Shown: piece after piece, positions 52,174 through 60,866 of the stretch | How the letters are laid out: each line of letters begins with the position of its first letter | Position numbering within the stretch: the first letter of the stretch is position 1 | Source of the DNA: Streptomyces radicis | GTDB taxonomy: Bacteria; Actinomycetota; Actinomycetes; Streptomycetales; Streptomycetaceae | Direction: 5' to 3' | Assembly (NCBI RefSeq): GCF_003626575.1 | Contig: NZ_RBDY01000009.1 | Location: 167,309 to 231,308, forward strand | Length of the DNA stretch: 64,000 nt | Made by a program: the position numbers and the translations under genes | The notes under the pieces: generated by a model | What the model saw: only the letters and a program-made list of their open reading frames with translations | The model's database searches: none | Told to the model about the DNA's origin: nothing

Positions 52174-52321
52174 GGCTCCCCGATTCGTTGCGATGGACCG
52201 GTGGGGGTCAGCACACGATAGCGGCGTACGCACGTACGCACGGCGGTGCCCCGTAGCGGCGAGCGCTCCGGGGCACCTGTCTGTCCTGGTCTGCCGCCTG
52301 ATGCGGCGTTACGCCTCGGTG

Positions 52322-54997
52322 TTACGTCTCGAAGAGGTTCGCGTACGTCGCCAGCGCGACCGCGATGTCGGCCTGCGCCCAGAACCTGTGGTACTCGAAC
52401 GTCGGCACAGGGCCCCCGTCGACATAGTCCTCGACCTGCTGCCAGTCGGGGTCGTCGTGGAGGAACGAGCGGATCGAGTCGAACGTCGCGCCCGGCTCGA
52501 TCACGTCGCCGTTGGGCATGGTCCCGCTGAAGCCCTCGGGGATGTAGACCTCGTCGACGAGCCGGTCGTAGGCGTCCTTGGGCTCGGGGACGGCGACGCC
52601 GAGCGCGTCGGAGTTCGCCATGAGGCCGTCGAGCAGCCCCGCCGCGGTGTCCCGCGCCTCGGTGTCACCGGTGGCCGCGGCGTAGTAGGACAGCGCGTTG
52701 GCCAGCGAGCCTGTGATGCCCACGTCCTGCGTCGTGCTGACGACCTCGACGTGCAGGTCGGCGTTGGGCCCGGGGTTGTCCGGGTCCCATGTGTCGGGCG
52801 CGCCGCTCCACTCGAGCGTGGACGGGATCGCGTAGTCCCCGCCCTGCCCGACGGTGACCTCGTCGAGCACCCAGTCCACCCACGTGTCCAGGACCTCGCC
52901 CGCCTGCTCGTCACCCGAGGCGTAGTAGTACTCGGCCATCCGCTGCATCGACCACGCCTGCATCCCGAACCACTGGTTGGACGGCGGGTCGTGGTACACC
53001 GGCTTCTCGTCGTAGAACATCCCGTAGAACGTCGGGGTGCCCGCCGGGGGTTGGGCGTAGTGGCCCTCCCAGCTGTTGGTCGCGCCGCCCGCGATGGCGC
53101 CCTCGTCGGACTGGAGCCAGCGGTAGAACTCCACCTGCCGCTCAAGGCTCATGTCCCAGTCGCCCTCGGCCGTCGGTGACGCGGGCACCAGGTCGGCCTC
53201 GCTGCTCAACGCGTAGGCGGCCATGGGGTTCTGGTAGCCGAAGTGCGCGTAGCTCGAGCCGATGCGCCAGGCCCAGCCCGCGGAGCTGTCGAGCGCGCCG
53301 CCCCACGCGTAGTACCAGGACAGCAGGTAGTGCGCGCTGTCCTTGCCCGAGGCGGCCGGGCAGGCGCTCGCGCCCACGCAGTTCCCGATCTCCTTGAAGT
53401 ACTTGTCGTACATCGCGTAGCGCAGGTAGTCGCCCATGCGCGACGCCTTGTCGATCGTCCCGGCGATCCGCGCCTCGTTGCCCTGCTCGCCCGCCCAGAC
53501 GTTCGCCCAGTAGGCCGCCTGGATCGCGCGGGCGTCGGCGTCGGGCGCGTTGGTGTAACGCCACTGCTCGGCATAGCTGTCGTCGCCCGTGAAGAGGTCG
53601 AGATAGCCGTTCTCGCCGCCGTAGCTGAAGTCCTCGCACGACGGGTGCGGCACCGTCTCGAACACGGACTCCTGGGGGCCGCGCTGATAGGTGTTGATGA
53701 AGGTCGGCTCACCTGGCGTCCCGCCGCACGCGTCGCCGTAGCCGTAGACGTCGTCGACGTCCTGGAGCCAGTGCATGCCATAGATGTCGTCGGTGCCGTA
53801 CGTCGACGCGAGCTCACCGGCCAACGGGTCGTCGCCCACCGGGACATCGGGGTCGATCGGGGCCGGGTAGTCCTCGGGGTCGTTGGACTCGGGGGCGTAG
53901 CTGGCGGGCGACGACGGGTTGTAGAAGCCATTGGTCGGCTGCTCGTCGGCGCTGGGGATCATCCACTCCTCCATGACATCCCAGGCGTCGTTGAACGGCT
54001 CCCAGTCACCGGTCACCCGGCCGTACTGCGCCTCGAGCCAGATCAGGTACGAGTACGCCTCCGACGTCGTCTCATGGCCGTGGTCGGGCGCCTCGACCAG
54101 CAGGGTCTCGACGGAGTGGTAGGGCACGCCCTGGGGGGAGAAGTAGCCGCTGGCCGGGTTCTTGATCTTCCCGTACAGCTCGAGGAAGTACTCCTCGTAC
54201 GCCGAGTCGCCGCCGCCGAGCACCGTGACGTTGACGGTGGCGGGCTCGTGCCCGGGCGCCGAGGCGGTGAACGTCGCCGACCCGGTCTGCTCGGTGCCCG
54301 CGGCCACGGTGACGGACTGGGTGACGTTCCAGTTCGAGGGCGTGAAGGTGAGCGTGGGCGAGCTGGTGACGGTCACGTCGCTGTTGCCCGCGGTGCGCGC
54401 GACGCTCACCGTGACGCTGCCCGAGGGCTGGGCGTTCAGGCGCAGCCCGAACGTGCCGGTGGCGCCGGGCTGGAGCGCGACCGATGACGGGGTGGCCACG
54501 ACGGCCGGGTCGTCGACGGGCTCCTCGCCGCAGATCGTGCCGTTGACGGAGAAGACGGTGGGTGAGGTGTTGGTGCCCGAGTAGGTGAAGTTGGCCCCGG
54601 TGGAGACGGAGGCCCCCGGGGCGATCGTGCCGTTCCAGCCGGCGTCCTCGACGGTGACCGCCTGCCCCGACTGCGACCAGACGCCGCTCCAGCCCTGGGA
54701 GAGGCGCTGGTTCCCGGCGTAGGAGTAGGCGAGGGTCCAGCCGTCGATCGGCGCGGTGCCCTCGTTGGTGAGGGTGAGGGCGGCGGTGAATCCCGAGCCC
54801 CAGTCGTTGGCGCTGTACTCGACCTCGCAGGCCGGATCGGCCGCCTGGGCGGTGAAGTTGACCCCGGTCAGCAGGGTCAGGGGAAGCGCCATGGCCAGGG
54901 CGGTGGCGATGCGACCCCGGCGCGCGGCGCTCCCGCGGCGGCGCTCCCGCGGCGCGGGCGGCGGCGTTCCGGCCGGTGCTCGTCTGCGAACACGCAT
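52322..54997 (-). CDS. Secreted GH48 reducing-end cellobiohydrolase with CBM2
   Basis: 891 residues. A long Arg-rich signal peptide (hydrophobic core IATALAMALPLTLLTG, cleavage near AQA-AD at 50-53) precedes a CBM2 (57-156, Cys pair and Trp in NDWGSGF, GWTLAYSY, QGWSGVWS). An Ig/FN3-like module (166-260) and the GH48 domain (about 265-891) follow, with conserved Glu in LLVEAPDHGHETTSEA. This is the domain order of Thermobifida Cel48A. The catalytic domain is a close paralogue of 40194-42248. It is divergent from a CBM2-GH6 gene with two CebR-type sites between them. Confidence 0.94.
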   Translation of the reverse strand: MRVRRRAPAGTPPPAPRERRRGSAARRGRIATALAMALPLTLLTGVNFTAQAADPACEVEYSANDWGSGFTAALTLTNEGTAPIDGWTLAYSYAGNQRLSQGWSGVWSQSGQAVTVEDAGWNGTIAPGASVSTGANFTYSGTNTSPTVFSVNGTICGEEPVDDPAVVATPSSVALQPGATGTFGLRLNAQPSGSVTVSVARTAGNSDVTVTSSPTLTFTPSNWNVTQSVTVAAGTEQTGSATFTASAPGHEPATVNVTVLGGGDSAYEEYFLELYGKIKNPASGYFSPQGVPYHSVETLLVEAPDHGHETTSEAYSYLIWLEAQYGRVTGDWEPFNDAWDVMEEWMIPSADEQPTNGFYNPSSPASYAPESNDPEDYPAPIDPDVPVGDDPLAGELASTYGTDDIYGMHWLQDVDDVYGYGDACGGTPGEPTFINTYQRGPQESVFETVPHPSCEDFSYGGENGYLDLFTGDDSYAEQWRYTNAPDADARAIQAAYWANVWAGEQGNEARIAGTIDKASRMGDYLRYAMYDKYFKEIGNCVGASACPAASGKDSAHYLLSWYYAWGGALDSSAGWAWRIGSSYAHFGYQNPMAAYALSSEADLVPASPTAEGDWDMSLERQVEFYRWLQSDEGAIAGGATNSWEGHYAQPPAGTPTFYGMFYDEKPVYHDPPSNQWFGMQAWSMQRMAEYYYASGDEQAGEVLDTWVDWVLDEVTVGQGGDYAIPSTLEWSGAPDTWDPDNPGPNADLHVEVVSTTQDVGITGSLANALSYYAAATGDTEARDTAAGLLDGLMANSDALGVAVPEPKDAYDRLVDEVYIPEGFSGTMPNGDVIEPGATFDSIRSFLHDDPDWQQVEDYVDGGPVPTFEYHRFWAQADIAVALATYANLFET

Positions 54998-55089
54998 GGT
55001 TGCGGTCCCTCCTTGCGGCTCTCGTTCACATGGAGCTCTCTCGTTCACATGGAGACTGCGTGCGTTCGTGGTCGCGAGTGAAGAGTCAG

Positions 55090-55103
55090 TGGGAGCGCTC
55101 CCA
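55090..55103. promoter_or_regulatory. CebR operator, perfect copy, GH48 locus 2
   Basis: TGGGAGCGCTCCCA lies 93 bp before the CBM2-GH48 start. Confidence 0.92.
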
Positions 55104-55265
55104 AGAATGTGACCAAGTCGGGTACGCGTCAAGAGCTTTGACGCGGCTCGTGTCGAGGGGGTGATTTTCGTGCCCTGACTGCGGTGTCAGGTCGCTTTGC
55201 CGACACATTTCTTGAACGGAACCCTGGCGGGCCGCCCCGACTGGCGCTACCTTCCCCTCAGTCAG

Positions 55266-55279
55266 TGGGAGCGCTTCCA
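55266..55279. promoter_or_regulatory. CebR-type operator, one mismatch, GH6 locus 2
   Basis: TGGGAGCGCTTCCA, one mismatch from consensus, lies 95 bp before the CBM2-GH6 start. Confidence 0.85.
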
Positions 55280-55373
55280 AGAGTTCGGACGTCAGGACGG
55301 GCGTCGTCTCCGGTCGCATCGACCCCGTCGCGCACGCCGTACGGGCTCGGCAACCTCCGAAAGGACTCAACCC

Positions 55374-57113
55374 ATGAGCCGCACCACACCCCCACCGAGA
55401 CGCAGACGCGGAGCCCTGTTCTCGGCCGGGGTCCTGGCCGCCACCGCCCTGGGCGCCGGCGGCCTCACGCAGGGAACGGCCGCCGCGGCCGACTTCGCCT
55501 GCGAGGTCGGGTACTCCACCAACGACTGGGGCTCGGGCTTCACCGCCAACCTCACGATCACCAACACCGGTTCGACCGCGGCCAGTGGCTGGACCCTCAC
55601 CTACTCCTACTCCGGCAACCAGCGCCTCTCCCAGGGCTGGAACGGCGTCTGGTCCCAGTCGGGCCGGACCGTCACCGTCGAGGACACCGGCTGGAACGGC
55701 ACCATCGCCCCGGGGGCCTCCGTCTCCACCGGCGGCAACTTCACCTACTCCGGCACCAACGCCGCGCCCACGGCGTTCTCCGTCAACGGCGTCGCGTGCG
55801 GCGACGACGGCGGCCCAGGGCCCGGCCCTGGCCCCGATCCCGACCCGCCGGGTGACCGGGTGGACAACCCGTACGAGGGCGCGGGCGTCTATGTGAACCC
55901 CGACTGGTCGGCCAACGCCGCGGCCGAGCCCGGCGGCGACGCCATCGCCGACGAGCCCACCGCGGTCTGGCTCGACCGCCGCGCCGCGATCACCGGCGGC
56001 TCCGCGGGGAACTCGACGGGCCTGCGCGAGCACCTGGACAACGCCCTGATCCAGGCCGAGGAGCACGAGAACTTCGTCTTCCAGGTCGTCGTCTACAACC
56101 TCCCGGGCCGCGACTGCGCCGCGCTCGCCTCCAACGGCGAGCTGGCCGCCGACGAGATCGACGTCTACAAGGAGGAGTTCATCGACCCGATCGCCGAGAT
56201 CCTCGGCGACCCGGCGTACGCGGACCTCCGCATCGTGACGATCATCGAGATCGACTCGCTGCCCAACCTCATCACCAACGTCTCCCCGCGCGAGACGGCC
56301 ACCGACCAGTGCGACGAGATGCTGGCCAACGGCAACTACGTCGAGGGCGTCTCCTACGCGCTCGACGCGCTGGGCGCCATCCCGAACGTCTACAACTACA
56401 TCGACGCGGGCCACTACGGCTGGATCGGCTGGGACGACAACTTCGGCGCCTCGGCCGAGCTGTTCCACGAGACCGCCACCACCGGCGGCGCCTCCGTGGA
56501 CGATGTCGCGGGCTTCATCGTCAACACCGCCAACTACGGCCCGTCCGTCGAGCCGCACTACAGCATCGACGACAATGTCGGCGGCCGTCCCGTGCGCGAG
56601 TCGGAGTGGGTCGACTGGAACCGTTACATCGACAACCAGTCGTTCGCCCTCGCCTTCCGCGACGAGCTGGTCAGCCAGGGCTTCAACGACGAGATCGGCA
56701 TGCTGATCGACACGTCGCGCAACGGGTGGGGCGGCCCCGACCGGCCGACGGGCCCTGGCCCGACGACCGATGTGAACGCCTATGTCGAGGGCAGTCGCGT
56801 CGACGGCCGCATCCAGACCGGCAACTGGTGCAACCAGTCGGGCGCGGGCCTGGGCGAGCGGCCCACCGCTTCGCCTGTCCCTGACATCGACGCCTACGCG
56901 TGGATCAAGCCGCCCGGCGAGTCCGACGGTTCGAGCGAGGAGATCCCGAACGACGAGGGCAAGGGCTTCGACCGGATGTGCGACCCCACGTACGAGGGGA
57001 ACCCGCGCAACAACAACAACATGTCGGGAGCGCTGCCCGACGCTCCCCTGTCGGGCCACTGGTTCTCCGCGCAGTTCCAGGAGCTCCTGGCCAACGCCTA
57101 CCCGCCCCTGTGA
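55374..57113 (+). CDS. Secreted GH6 cellobiohydrolase with CBM2
   Basis: 579 residues. The signal peptide (cleavage near AAA-AD at about 38-40) is followed by a CBM2 (Cys43-Cys142, NDWGSGF, QGWNGVWS), a Gly/Pro/Asp linker (144-161) and a GH6 catalytic domain (162-579) with YNLPGRDCAALASNGEL and IIEIDSLPNL. From the linker onward it aligns with the CBM-less GH6 at 38240-39628 to the common ending LANAYPPL. GAAAGGA precedes ATG 55374. It should act with the divergent GH48 from opposite chain ends. Confidence 0.94.
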   Translation: MSRTTPPPRRRRGALFSAGVLAATALGAGGLTQGTAAAADFACEVGYSTNDWGSGFTANLTITNTGSTAASGWTLTYSYSGNQRLSQGWNGVWSQSGRTVTVEDTGWNGTIAPGASVSTGGNFTYSGTNAAPTAFSVNGVACGDDGGPGPGPGPDPDPPGDRVDNPYEGAGVYVNPDWSANAAAEPGGDAIADEPTAVWLDRRAAITGGSAGNSTGLREHLDNALIQAEEHENFVFQVVVYNLPGRDCAALASNGELAADEIDVYKEEFIDPIAEILGDPAYADLRIVTIIEIDSLPNLITNVSPRETATDQCDEMLANGNYVEGVSYALDALGAIPNVYNYIDAGHYGWIGWDDNFGASAELFHETATTGGASVDDVAGFIVNTANYGPSVEPHYSIDDNVGGRPVRESEWVDWNRYIDNQSFALAFRDELVSQGFNDEIGMLIDTSRNGWGGPDRPTGPGPTTDVNAYVEGSRVDGRIQTGNWCNQSGAGLGERPTASPVPDIDAYAWIKPPGESDGSSEEIPNDEGKGFDRMCDPTYEGNPRNNNNMSGALPDAPLSGHWFSAQFQELLANAYPPL

Positions 57114-57140
57114 TCTGACATCCCAGGGACGTGTCTGAGG

Positions 57141-57168
57141 CCGGGGCCCCGGAAGTCCGGGGCCCCGG
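57141..57168. terminator. Strong hairpin terminator after GH6
   Basis: CCGGGGCCCCGGA / TCCGGGGCCCCGG, a 13-bp perfect stem 27 bp after the GH6 stop. Confidence 0.82.
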
Positions 57169-57222
57169 TCGCGCGTTCCCCGCGCCGGGCCGCCCTCCCC
57201 GGTGAGCCGTTAGGGTGGCGGC

Positions 57223-58056
57223 ATGTGCGGACGGTATGCGGCGAGCCGGCGGCCCGAGGACCTGGTGGGCCTGTTCGACGTCGAGCGCTGGGACCCCGAG
57301 GCCACCCTCCCCGCCGACTGGAACGTCGCGCCCACCAAGGAGGTGTACGCCGTCCTCGACCGCCCGCGGAGGGAGCAGGGCGCGGGCCCCGAGCCGGTCC
57401 GCCAGCTGCGCGTGCTGCGCTGGGGCCTGGTGCCCTCGTGGGCCAAGTCCCCCGGGTCCGCGGCCAAGATGATCAACGCCAGGGCCGAGACCGTGCACGA
57501 GAAGACGGCCTACCGCCGCCCGTTCGCCGCCCGCCGCTGCCTCCTGCCCGCCGACGGGTACTACGAGTGGGTCACCGGGCGGGCCGAGCGCGCCGAGGAG
57601 GAGAAGGGCAAGCGCAAGCGCCCCCGCAAGCAGCCGTACTTCGTGACGCCCCTCGACGGCGGCGTGATGGCGCTTGCGGGCCTGTACGAGTTCTGGCGCG
57701 ACGGCACGCTGCCCGACGACCACCCGCGCGCCTGGTGGGCCACGTGCACCGTGATCACCACCGAGGCCGAGACCGAGCCGCTGCCGGTCCCCGCTGGCAT
57801 CGGCGAGGCGGCCGAGGCGCCGCGTTCGCTCTCCGACATCCACCCGCGCATGCCGCTCGCGCTGCCGCCCGAGCGCTGGGACGCCTGGCTCGACCCGGGC
57901 CGCACCGACCCCGACGAGGTCCGCGGCCTGCTCGCGCCCCCGCCCCCAGGCCGTTTCCGCGCCTACCCCGTGCCCACCGCCGTGAGCAACGCCAGGAACA
58001 ACGGCCCCGAGCTGCTCCACGAGCTGCCCGCGCCCGAGGAGGCCACCCTCTTCTGA
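57223..58056 (+). CDS. SRAP (HMCES/YedK) DNA-abasic-site protein
   Basis: 277 residues. The SRAP family protects abasic sites in single-stranded DNA by a covalent link through Cys2. MCGRYAASR gives the essential Cys2. NVAPTK, MINARAET, LLPADGYYEW (catalytic Glu) and DIHPRMP (His) are all present. A charged insert (GRAERAEEEKGKRKRPRKQ) sits after the YYEW motif. It stands alone between the cellulase locus and the acid/ACP operon, convergent with the latter. Confidence 0.93.
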   Translation: MCGRYAASRRPEDLVGLFDVERWDPEATLPADWNVAPTKEVYAVLDRPRREQGAGPEPVRQLRVLRWGLVPSWAKSPGSAAKMINARAETVHEKTAYRRPFAARRCLLPADGYYEWVTGRAERAEEEKGKRKRPRKQPYFVTPLDGGVMALAGLYEFWRDGTLPDDHPRAWWATCTVITTEAETEPLPVPAGIGEAAEAPRSLSDIHPRMPLALPPERWDAWLDPGRTDPDEVRGLLAPPPPGRFRAYPVPTAVSNARNNGPELLHELPAPEEATLF

Positions 58057-58075
58057 GGTGGCATCGCGCGGGGCC

Positions 58076-59245
58076 CTAGAAGTGGTCGGGCAGCCAGGGC
58101 TCGAACTGTGCCGTGCTGCGGACGAGGGTCGTGAGCGCCTTCTCCGATACGGCGTGGACTCCGGCCATGCGGGCCGAGGTGGTGGACCGGTAGCCGCCGG
58201 CGTACCAGACCGCGAGCTGGCGCCGTGTGAAGGTCACCTGTCCCTCGACGTGGGTGGGAACGATCTCGGCCGCTCCGGTCCCGACCTGAAGCATCCACCG
58301 GCCCCGGTCGCCGGTGTCGTTCTCGATCTCCATCGGTACGGCTGTGGTGAGGTCGGTGGGCCACCCGCGGAGCCGGATGGCCGCGGGAACGTCGAGGATG
58401 CGGAGCATCCAGGGGTGCCAGGCTTCGGCGGTTGTGCGGTGGTGGCGGAGTCCGTGGAGGAGGGTGGGGTAGGGCGGGAGGGCGCCGCGCCGGAACTGGA
58501 TCGTGTGGGCGCGGGTGTTGTGGTGGCCGAGGAAGGTGAGCATGGCGGCGGCGGTGGGCTGGCTGTCGGCCCAGAAGTCGTGGACGGTCAGGCTCATGCC
58601 GTGGCGCTCGTGTCGTTCGGTGGCGAGGCTGAGCAGGCCGGTGGTGGGGCGGTCGGGCGGGGCGAAGCGGTAGGTGGTGAGGTTGTTCTTGTCCTGCTTC
58701 CACCGGTTCCACCAAGTGGGCCGGTGGACGGGGCCGTTCCATTGGCGGGCGAGCTCGCGTTGGAGGACTTCGGCTTCGTCGGTCAGTCCGTGCTCGGCCT
58801 CGAAGCCCTCAGTGGCGAAGGAGCGTTTGAGGTCGTCGGTGGCCACCTCCCAGGCGAGGACGCCAGTGGGGGCTTCCCAGCCGAGGCGGCGGGCGTAGCC
58901 GGTGGAGGAGGTGCTGATCGTGGAGATCACCGCTCCGCGCTCGATCAGAGGGCGCAGTCGTTCGGTGGTCATGTCGGTGGCCAGGTGGTTGCCGCGTTCC
59001 TCGGGGGCCACGCAGCCGTCGCCGAGGCAGGCGCTGGGGACGGGAGCGCCGCCGAAGAACTGATCGACGAGGAGGCCGAGGCCGCCGGCGACGACCCGGC
59101 CGCCGCGGACGGCGACCTGGAGGTCGGCGTGCTCGCGCAGGTGGGTGATGTCGCCGATCGGGTGGCCGTAGGCGCGGGTGGCGAGCTGGTCGTACTGCTC
59201 CCACAGCCCGTCATCGGCCGGGGCGAAGGTCAGCTGCTGGTTCAT
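58076..59245 (-). CDS. Eis-like GNAT acetyltransferase
   Basis: 389 residues, matching the length and layout of the Eis family: an N-terminal GNAT domain with the acetyl-CoA loop (CVAPEERGNHLATDM), a second GNAT-like domain and a C-terminal sterol-carrier-like domain, ending in WLPDHF with the free C-terminal Phe used as base in Eis. Eis enzymes acetylate amines of many substrates. As the last gene of the seven-gene operon it could modify a pathway product or give self-resistance. ATG 59245 lies nine bp after the MaoC-like stop. Confidence 0.82.
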   Translation of the reverse strand: MNQQLTFAPADDGLWEQYDQLATRAYGHPIGDITHLREHADLQVAVRGGRVVAGGLGLLVDQFFGGAPVPSACLGDGCVAPEERGNHLATDMTTERLRPLIERGAVISTISTSSTGYARRLGWEAPTGVLAWEVATDDLKRSFATEGFEAEHGLTDEAEVLQRELARQWNGPVHRPTWWNRWKQDKNNLTTYRFAPPDRPTTGLLSLATERHERHGMSLTVHDFWADSQPTAAAMLTFLGHHNTRAHTIQFRRGALPPYPTLLHGLRHHRTTAEAWHPWMLRILDVPAAIRLRGWPTDLTTAVPMEIENDTGDRGRWMLQVGTGAAEIVPTHVEGQVTFTRRQLAVWYAGGYRSTTSARMAGVHAVSEKALTTLVRSTAQFEPWLPDHF

Positions 59246-59254
59246 GGTCCGCCT

Positions 59255-59785
59255 TCAGTAGTGGGTGGCGTCGCGGACGGCGTCGGCGTCCAGGGGCACG
59301 AGGAAGGTGCGGGTGAAGGCCAGGACGCTGGTGTCGTCCTGGTTGTGGGCGGTGGTGTGGCAGGTGATGACCCCGGTGTCCGGACGACTCTCGGAGGCCC
59401 GGCGGGTGAGGATCTTCGTCTCGGCGTACAGGGTGTCGCCGATGTGGACGGGCGCGGTGAAGCGCACCTGGTCGACGGCGAGGTTGGCCGTGGTCAGGCC
59501 GCTGATGCTGCGGACGGTCATGCCGGCCACGAGGTTGAGGGTGACGCCGGAGCAGACCAGGATGCGGCCCCACTGGGTCTGGCTGCTGTAGTGGGCATCG
59601 GTGTGGATGGGGGCGACGTTGCCGCTCAGGGCGGCGCCGAGCAGGTTGTCGAGTTCGGTGACGGTCCGGCCGGGGCGGTGCTCGATGGTCAGGCCGGGGG
59701 CGAGTTCGGGGTAGGAGAGGCCGACACTCTCGCGGATCCGGTCCTCGCCGATGTGGCGGTAGCCGTGCGGCAGTCCGGGGTTCAT
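59255..59785 (-). CDS. MaoC-like (R)-specific hydratase/dehydratase
   Basis: 176 residues with a hot-dog fold of the MaoC type: the hydratase segment (NVAPIHTDAHYSSQTQWGRILVCSGV) contains the Asp/His pair in place of the usual DxNPxHxD, and VRFTAPVHIGDTLYAETKIL is a typical late strand pair. Relatives include mesaconyl-CoA hydratase. ATG 59785 overlaps the CitE-like stop (ATGA). Next to a CitE-like lyase, it may hydrate or dehydrate a branched C4-C5 acyl thioester. Confidence 0.8.
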   Translation of the reverse strand: MNPGLPHGYRHIGEDRIRESVGLSYPELAPGLTIEHRPGRTVTELDNLLGAALSGNVAPIHTDAHYSSQTQWGRILVCSGVTLNLVAGMTVRSISGLTTANLAVDQVRFTAPVHIGDTLYAETKILTRRASESRPDTGVITCHTTAHNQDDTSVLAFTRTFLVPLDADAVRDATHY

Positions 59786-60627
59786 GACGTACGGTCTGCT
59801 TCGGCGACGAGCGCGCGGGCGGCGTTGAAGAAGGGGGTGCCACGCATCTGCCCGTCGACGGTGGTCACCGTTCCGCCGCTGGCGTCGGCGGCCGCGACGA
59901 CGGCGCGGGCCTTTGCGATCTCCTCAGCGGTGGGTGTGAAGACCTCGTTGATCACCTGTACGTGGCGGGGGTGGACGCAGCCCTTGCCGTAGAAGCCGAT
60001 TTCCCTGGCCCGCTCGGCGTCACGGCGCAGGATGCCGGGGTCGTCGATGTCCCAGGTGGGGGCGTCGACAGCGGGGACGTGCGCGGCGGTGGCGGCGTTG
60101 ATGAGGGCCGAGCGGGCGTAGTGGAGGGCGTCCCAGCCCAGGCCGCAGCGGACGGAGGCGGCGTAGTCGGCGGAGCCGAAGATGACGCCGCCGAGCCGGG
60201 GCGCGCGCGTGATCGCGGGGAGAATGCTGATGGCCCGGGGGCTTTCGATCAGCGCCCAGATGTCGGGGGTGTAGCCGTCGGCGTCGAGCGCGGCGGCGAC
60301 GAGTTCGATGTCGCGGGGGGATTCCACCTTGGGGACCACGACGAGGTCGGGCCGGGCGGTGTAGGCGGCAAGGGCGGCGAGGTCCTTGATGCCGTCGATC
60401 GTCGTGAGGCTGTTCATCCGGATGCCGAGGGTGCACGGCGGGTCGGGGAGGGCGAAGAACGCTTCGGAGGCGGTGCGGGCGGTCTGCTTGTCGGGGAGGG
60501 CGACGGAGTCCTCGATGTCGACGACGGCGACCGCGGCGCCGGACTTCTGCGCGCTGGCGAAGCGGTCTTCGCGCAGGCCGGGGGTGATGATCCAGGCCCG
60601 TCCGGGCCGGTGGCTGTTGCTGGTCAT
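59782..60627 (-). CDS. CitE-like (HpcH/HpaI family) lyase
   Basis: 281 residues, a TIM-barrel lyase of the citrate-lyase beta / malyl-CoA lyase family: WIITPGLREDRFASAQKSGAAVAVVDIEDSVALPDK, GIRMNSL (Arg), VVPKVESPRD (Glu for Mg), WALIESPRAI and the later FGSADYAASV. Family members cleave or form 3-hydroxyacyl-CoA such as malyl- or methylmalyl-CoA. ATG 60627 is taken; GTG 60639, which overlaps the ACP stop, is equally possible and would couple translation. Confidence 0.85.
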   Translation of the reverse strand: MTSNSHRPGRAWIITPGLREDRFASAQKSGAAVAVVDIEDSVALPDKQTARTASEAFFALPDPPCTLGIRMNSLTTIDGIKDLAALAAYTARPDLVVVPKVESPRDIELVAAALDADGYTPDIWALIESPRAISILPAITRAPRLGGVIFGSADYAASVRCGLGWDALHYARSALINAATAAHVPAVDAPTWDIDDPGILRRDAERAREIGFYGKGCVHPRHVQVINEVFTPTAEEIAKARAVVAAADASGGTVTTVDGQMRGTPFFNAARALVAEADRTS

Positions 60628-60635
60628 GGGGGTGG

Positions 60636-60866
60636 TCACCTTCCGCTGCGCCTGGTGATGATGAGGAGGTCGAGCTGGCCGAGGGTGGCGGCGTCCCAAA
60701 TGTCGCTGTCGCTGATGTCGATGCCGTAGCGGTCGGTGAGGAGGACGGACAGTTCGACGACGGCGAGGGAGTCGAATCCGGCGTCGTCGAGGCTCGCGTC
60801 GTCGGTGAGCCGGTCGGCGGGCAGCTTGAGGTCGTCGGTCAGGATGCGGGTGAGGTCACCGGTCAC
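60636..60866 (-). CDS. Acyl carrier protein
   Basis: 76 residues. The phosphopantetheine site is Ser33 in DDAGFDSLAVVEL, with the usual four-helix pattern and acidic surface. GTG 60866 is chosen because GGAG lies six bases upstream. It overlaps the end of the KAS III gene by 11 bp. It should carry the acyl group extended or transferred by the adjacent KAS III. Confidence 0.9.
   Translation of the reverse strand: MTGDLTRILTDDLKLPADRLTDDASLDDAGFDSLAVVELSVLLTDRYGIDISDSDIWDAATLGQLDLLIITRRSGR

Larger units (their letters stand above)
54998..55373. other. Divergent cellulase promoter region, locus 2 (376 bp)
   Basis: It contains two CebR-type operators (55090-55103 and 55266-55279). A short direct repeat CTCGTTCACATGGAG occurs twice near 55021-55055. 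No gene is seen. Confidence 0.7.
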
